From Sternotherus odoratus (lineage: Eukaryota > Chordata > Testudines > Kinosternidae): a DNA stretch of 64,000 nt. The position numbers and the translations under genes are program-made. A model generated the notes under the pieces. It ran no database searches and was not told the origin of the DNA. It saw only the letters and a program-made list of their open reading frames with translations. Location of the stretch: contig JAVMKO010000006.1 in assembly GCA_032164245.1 (NCBI GenBank), forward strand, positions 7,703,001-7,767,000, given 5' to 3'. Below are positions 63,031 through 64,000 of this stretch, piece by piece (position 1 is the stretch's first letter; each line of letters opens with the position of its first letter).

Positions 63031-64000
63031 TCCCCCGGGGTGCGGCGGGGTCCCGGCCCGCTCTCACACACCCGGCGGGGCGGGGCAGGGAGCGTTGCGG
63101 CAGCGCCCGGCCGAGGCGCGAGGCGGGAGGCGGGCGCGAGCCCGGCCCGCTCTGGCTTCCCCCGGCGCTGTCCCGGCCCGGGGGGGCGGGGGCCTCGCGC
63201 CGCGAGCCCATGACGTAATGGGTTATGCTAATGAGGAGCATGTGGGGAGCCGGGGCGCGGGGCTCGGCGCGGCTCAGTCTCGCCCAGCCCGGCGCCCGGC
63301 GGGATCGCCCCCCTGCCCGCTCCCCCGCCATGGCCCGGCCGGGGCGCGGCCAGCCGCAGCCCGCCTGACGCCCGCCAGGCACCTGCCCCCGCCCCCCGAG
63401 AGAGCCGGGGGGGCAGCATGGGGCTGAGCCAGGTGGGTGCCCGGGGCAGGGGGGCGGCAGGGCGCGGGCTTCTCCCGGGGGCTGCCCCCAGCTCTTCTCC
63501 CTGCTCCGCGCTGGGGGCGGGGGTAGCTCTGGGGGGTCCCCGGCAGCTCCGGGGGGGGGGCTGGGTAATTGTGATCTGTTGCATGGGGGGGGTCCCCCAT
63601 AACACCCGCGCAGTGCTTAGAGCCCCCAATGGGCTGGCCCTGCCCACTTCTGTGCTCCCCCTGGTCTGGGGGAGAGGGGGGGGCGTTGCTGAGACCCATC
63701 CTAGGGGAAGCAGAAAAGCCGCAACTGGGGGTTGCAATTATGGGGAGGGAAGCGGCTTGTGGCTCATTTGCATTTTTGCAAACCTCCCTTGGTGCTGGAG
63801 CAGTGGATCGGGGAAGAGATCCGGAAAATAGCTGGGAGGAGAAGGGGGGGTTGATTTTTTTTTTAGCAGCCTAAAAAGGGAGAGGGGGACCCGAAGACTC
63901 CCCGGGCTGGCCTGCGCCTGCCGGGCTGTGCGGGGAAGGCGGGGGTGGGCAGAGTTTATTTTTGTCTCACGCTGCTGCTTAGGGCCTCAATCCAAAGGGG
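63031..64000 (+). promoter_or_regulatory. SAMD4A: CpG island, candidate SAMD4A promoter and first exon
   Basis: Very GC- and CpG-rich sequence beginning exactly where the (CA)n array stops. Two sites stand close together: a CRE-like TGACGTAA (63211-63218) and an octamer-like ATGCTAAT (63225-63232). ATGGGGCTGAGCCAG followed by GTGGGT (63418-63438) could be a first-exon end with a splice donor. SAMD4A is assigned only because it follows CGRRF1 on the same strand in human; no SAMD4A coding sequence was recognised. Confidence 0.5.

Noticed and set aside
60203..63382. Minus-strand open frames of 813, 875 and 1059 codons across the (CA)n array
   Set aside because: All three frames are open because the repeat unit has no stop codon on that strand. 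The products are Cys-Val repeats with frame-shifted versions of the same unit, with no domain, and the array length is variable.
63418..63438. ATG GGG CTG AGC CAG followed by GTGGGT as the SAMD4A start
   Set aside because: I could not match MGLSQ to the known SAMD4A N-terminus, so it is noted only as a possible first-exon donor and not called as coding.

Overview
The window looks like turtle (cryptodiran) nuclear DNA. Three things point that way: dispersed tRNA-derived SINEs of the type abundant in cryptodiran turtles, CR1-type LINE copies with the octamer-like 3' tail usual in reptiles, and many hAT-like miniature transposons. The gene order is the one known from human 14q22: GMFB on the minus strand, then CGRRF1 on the plus strand, then a CpG-island promoter where SAMD4A is expected. 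There are no bacterial-style operons. The track of open frames is mostly chance, apart from the exons listed here and a few transposon remnants.

Layout. Positions 1-5.1 kb are repeat-rich sequence downstream of GMFB. GMFB (minus) runs from about 25.2 kb down to about 5.1 kb: all seven coding exons were found, they join to exactly 142 codons plus stop, and a 3'UTR of about 4.2 kb follows. GMFB intron 1 carries a 2 kb pogo/Tigger-like element filled with a very GC-rich hairpin minisatellite. Between the two promoters (25.4-27.8 kb) lie a turtle-type repeat split by a LINE fragment and a CR1 copy split by a solo LTR. CGRRF1 (plus) runs from 28.09 to about 42.28 kb: six coding exons join to 341 codons plus stop. 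From 42.3 to 60.4 kb no gene was found, but there are many nested repeats: two hAT-like elements with exact 8-bp target duplications, solo LTRs, a 330-bp palindrome and a CR1 copy whose reverse-transcriptase frame is still open. From 60.4 to 63.0 kb is a tandem array of about 40 (CA)n-containing units. From 63.03 kb to the end is a CpG island with a CRE-like and an octamer-like site, proposed as the SAMD4A promoter.

The most notable observation is that each of the two genes contains a textbook minor-spliceosome (U12-type) intron: an AT-AC intron in GMFB (16082-16910) and a 198-bp GT-AG intron in CGRRF1 (36293-36490). Both show the near-invariant U12 donor and a branch-point motif 11-12 nt from the acceptor. 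Also unusual is a minisatellite at the start of CGRRF1 intron 1 that has copied the exon 1 splice donor several times.

The two genes do not form one pathway. GMFB is a cytoplasmic Arp2/3 debranching factor and CGRRF1 is a membrane-anchored RING E3 ligase; they share only their neighbourhood and possibly their dependence on the minor spliceosome. Exon boundaries were read by eye from splice signals and reading-frame continuity. Transposon family names rest on recognised motifs and not on a database search.
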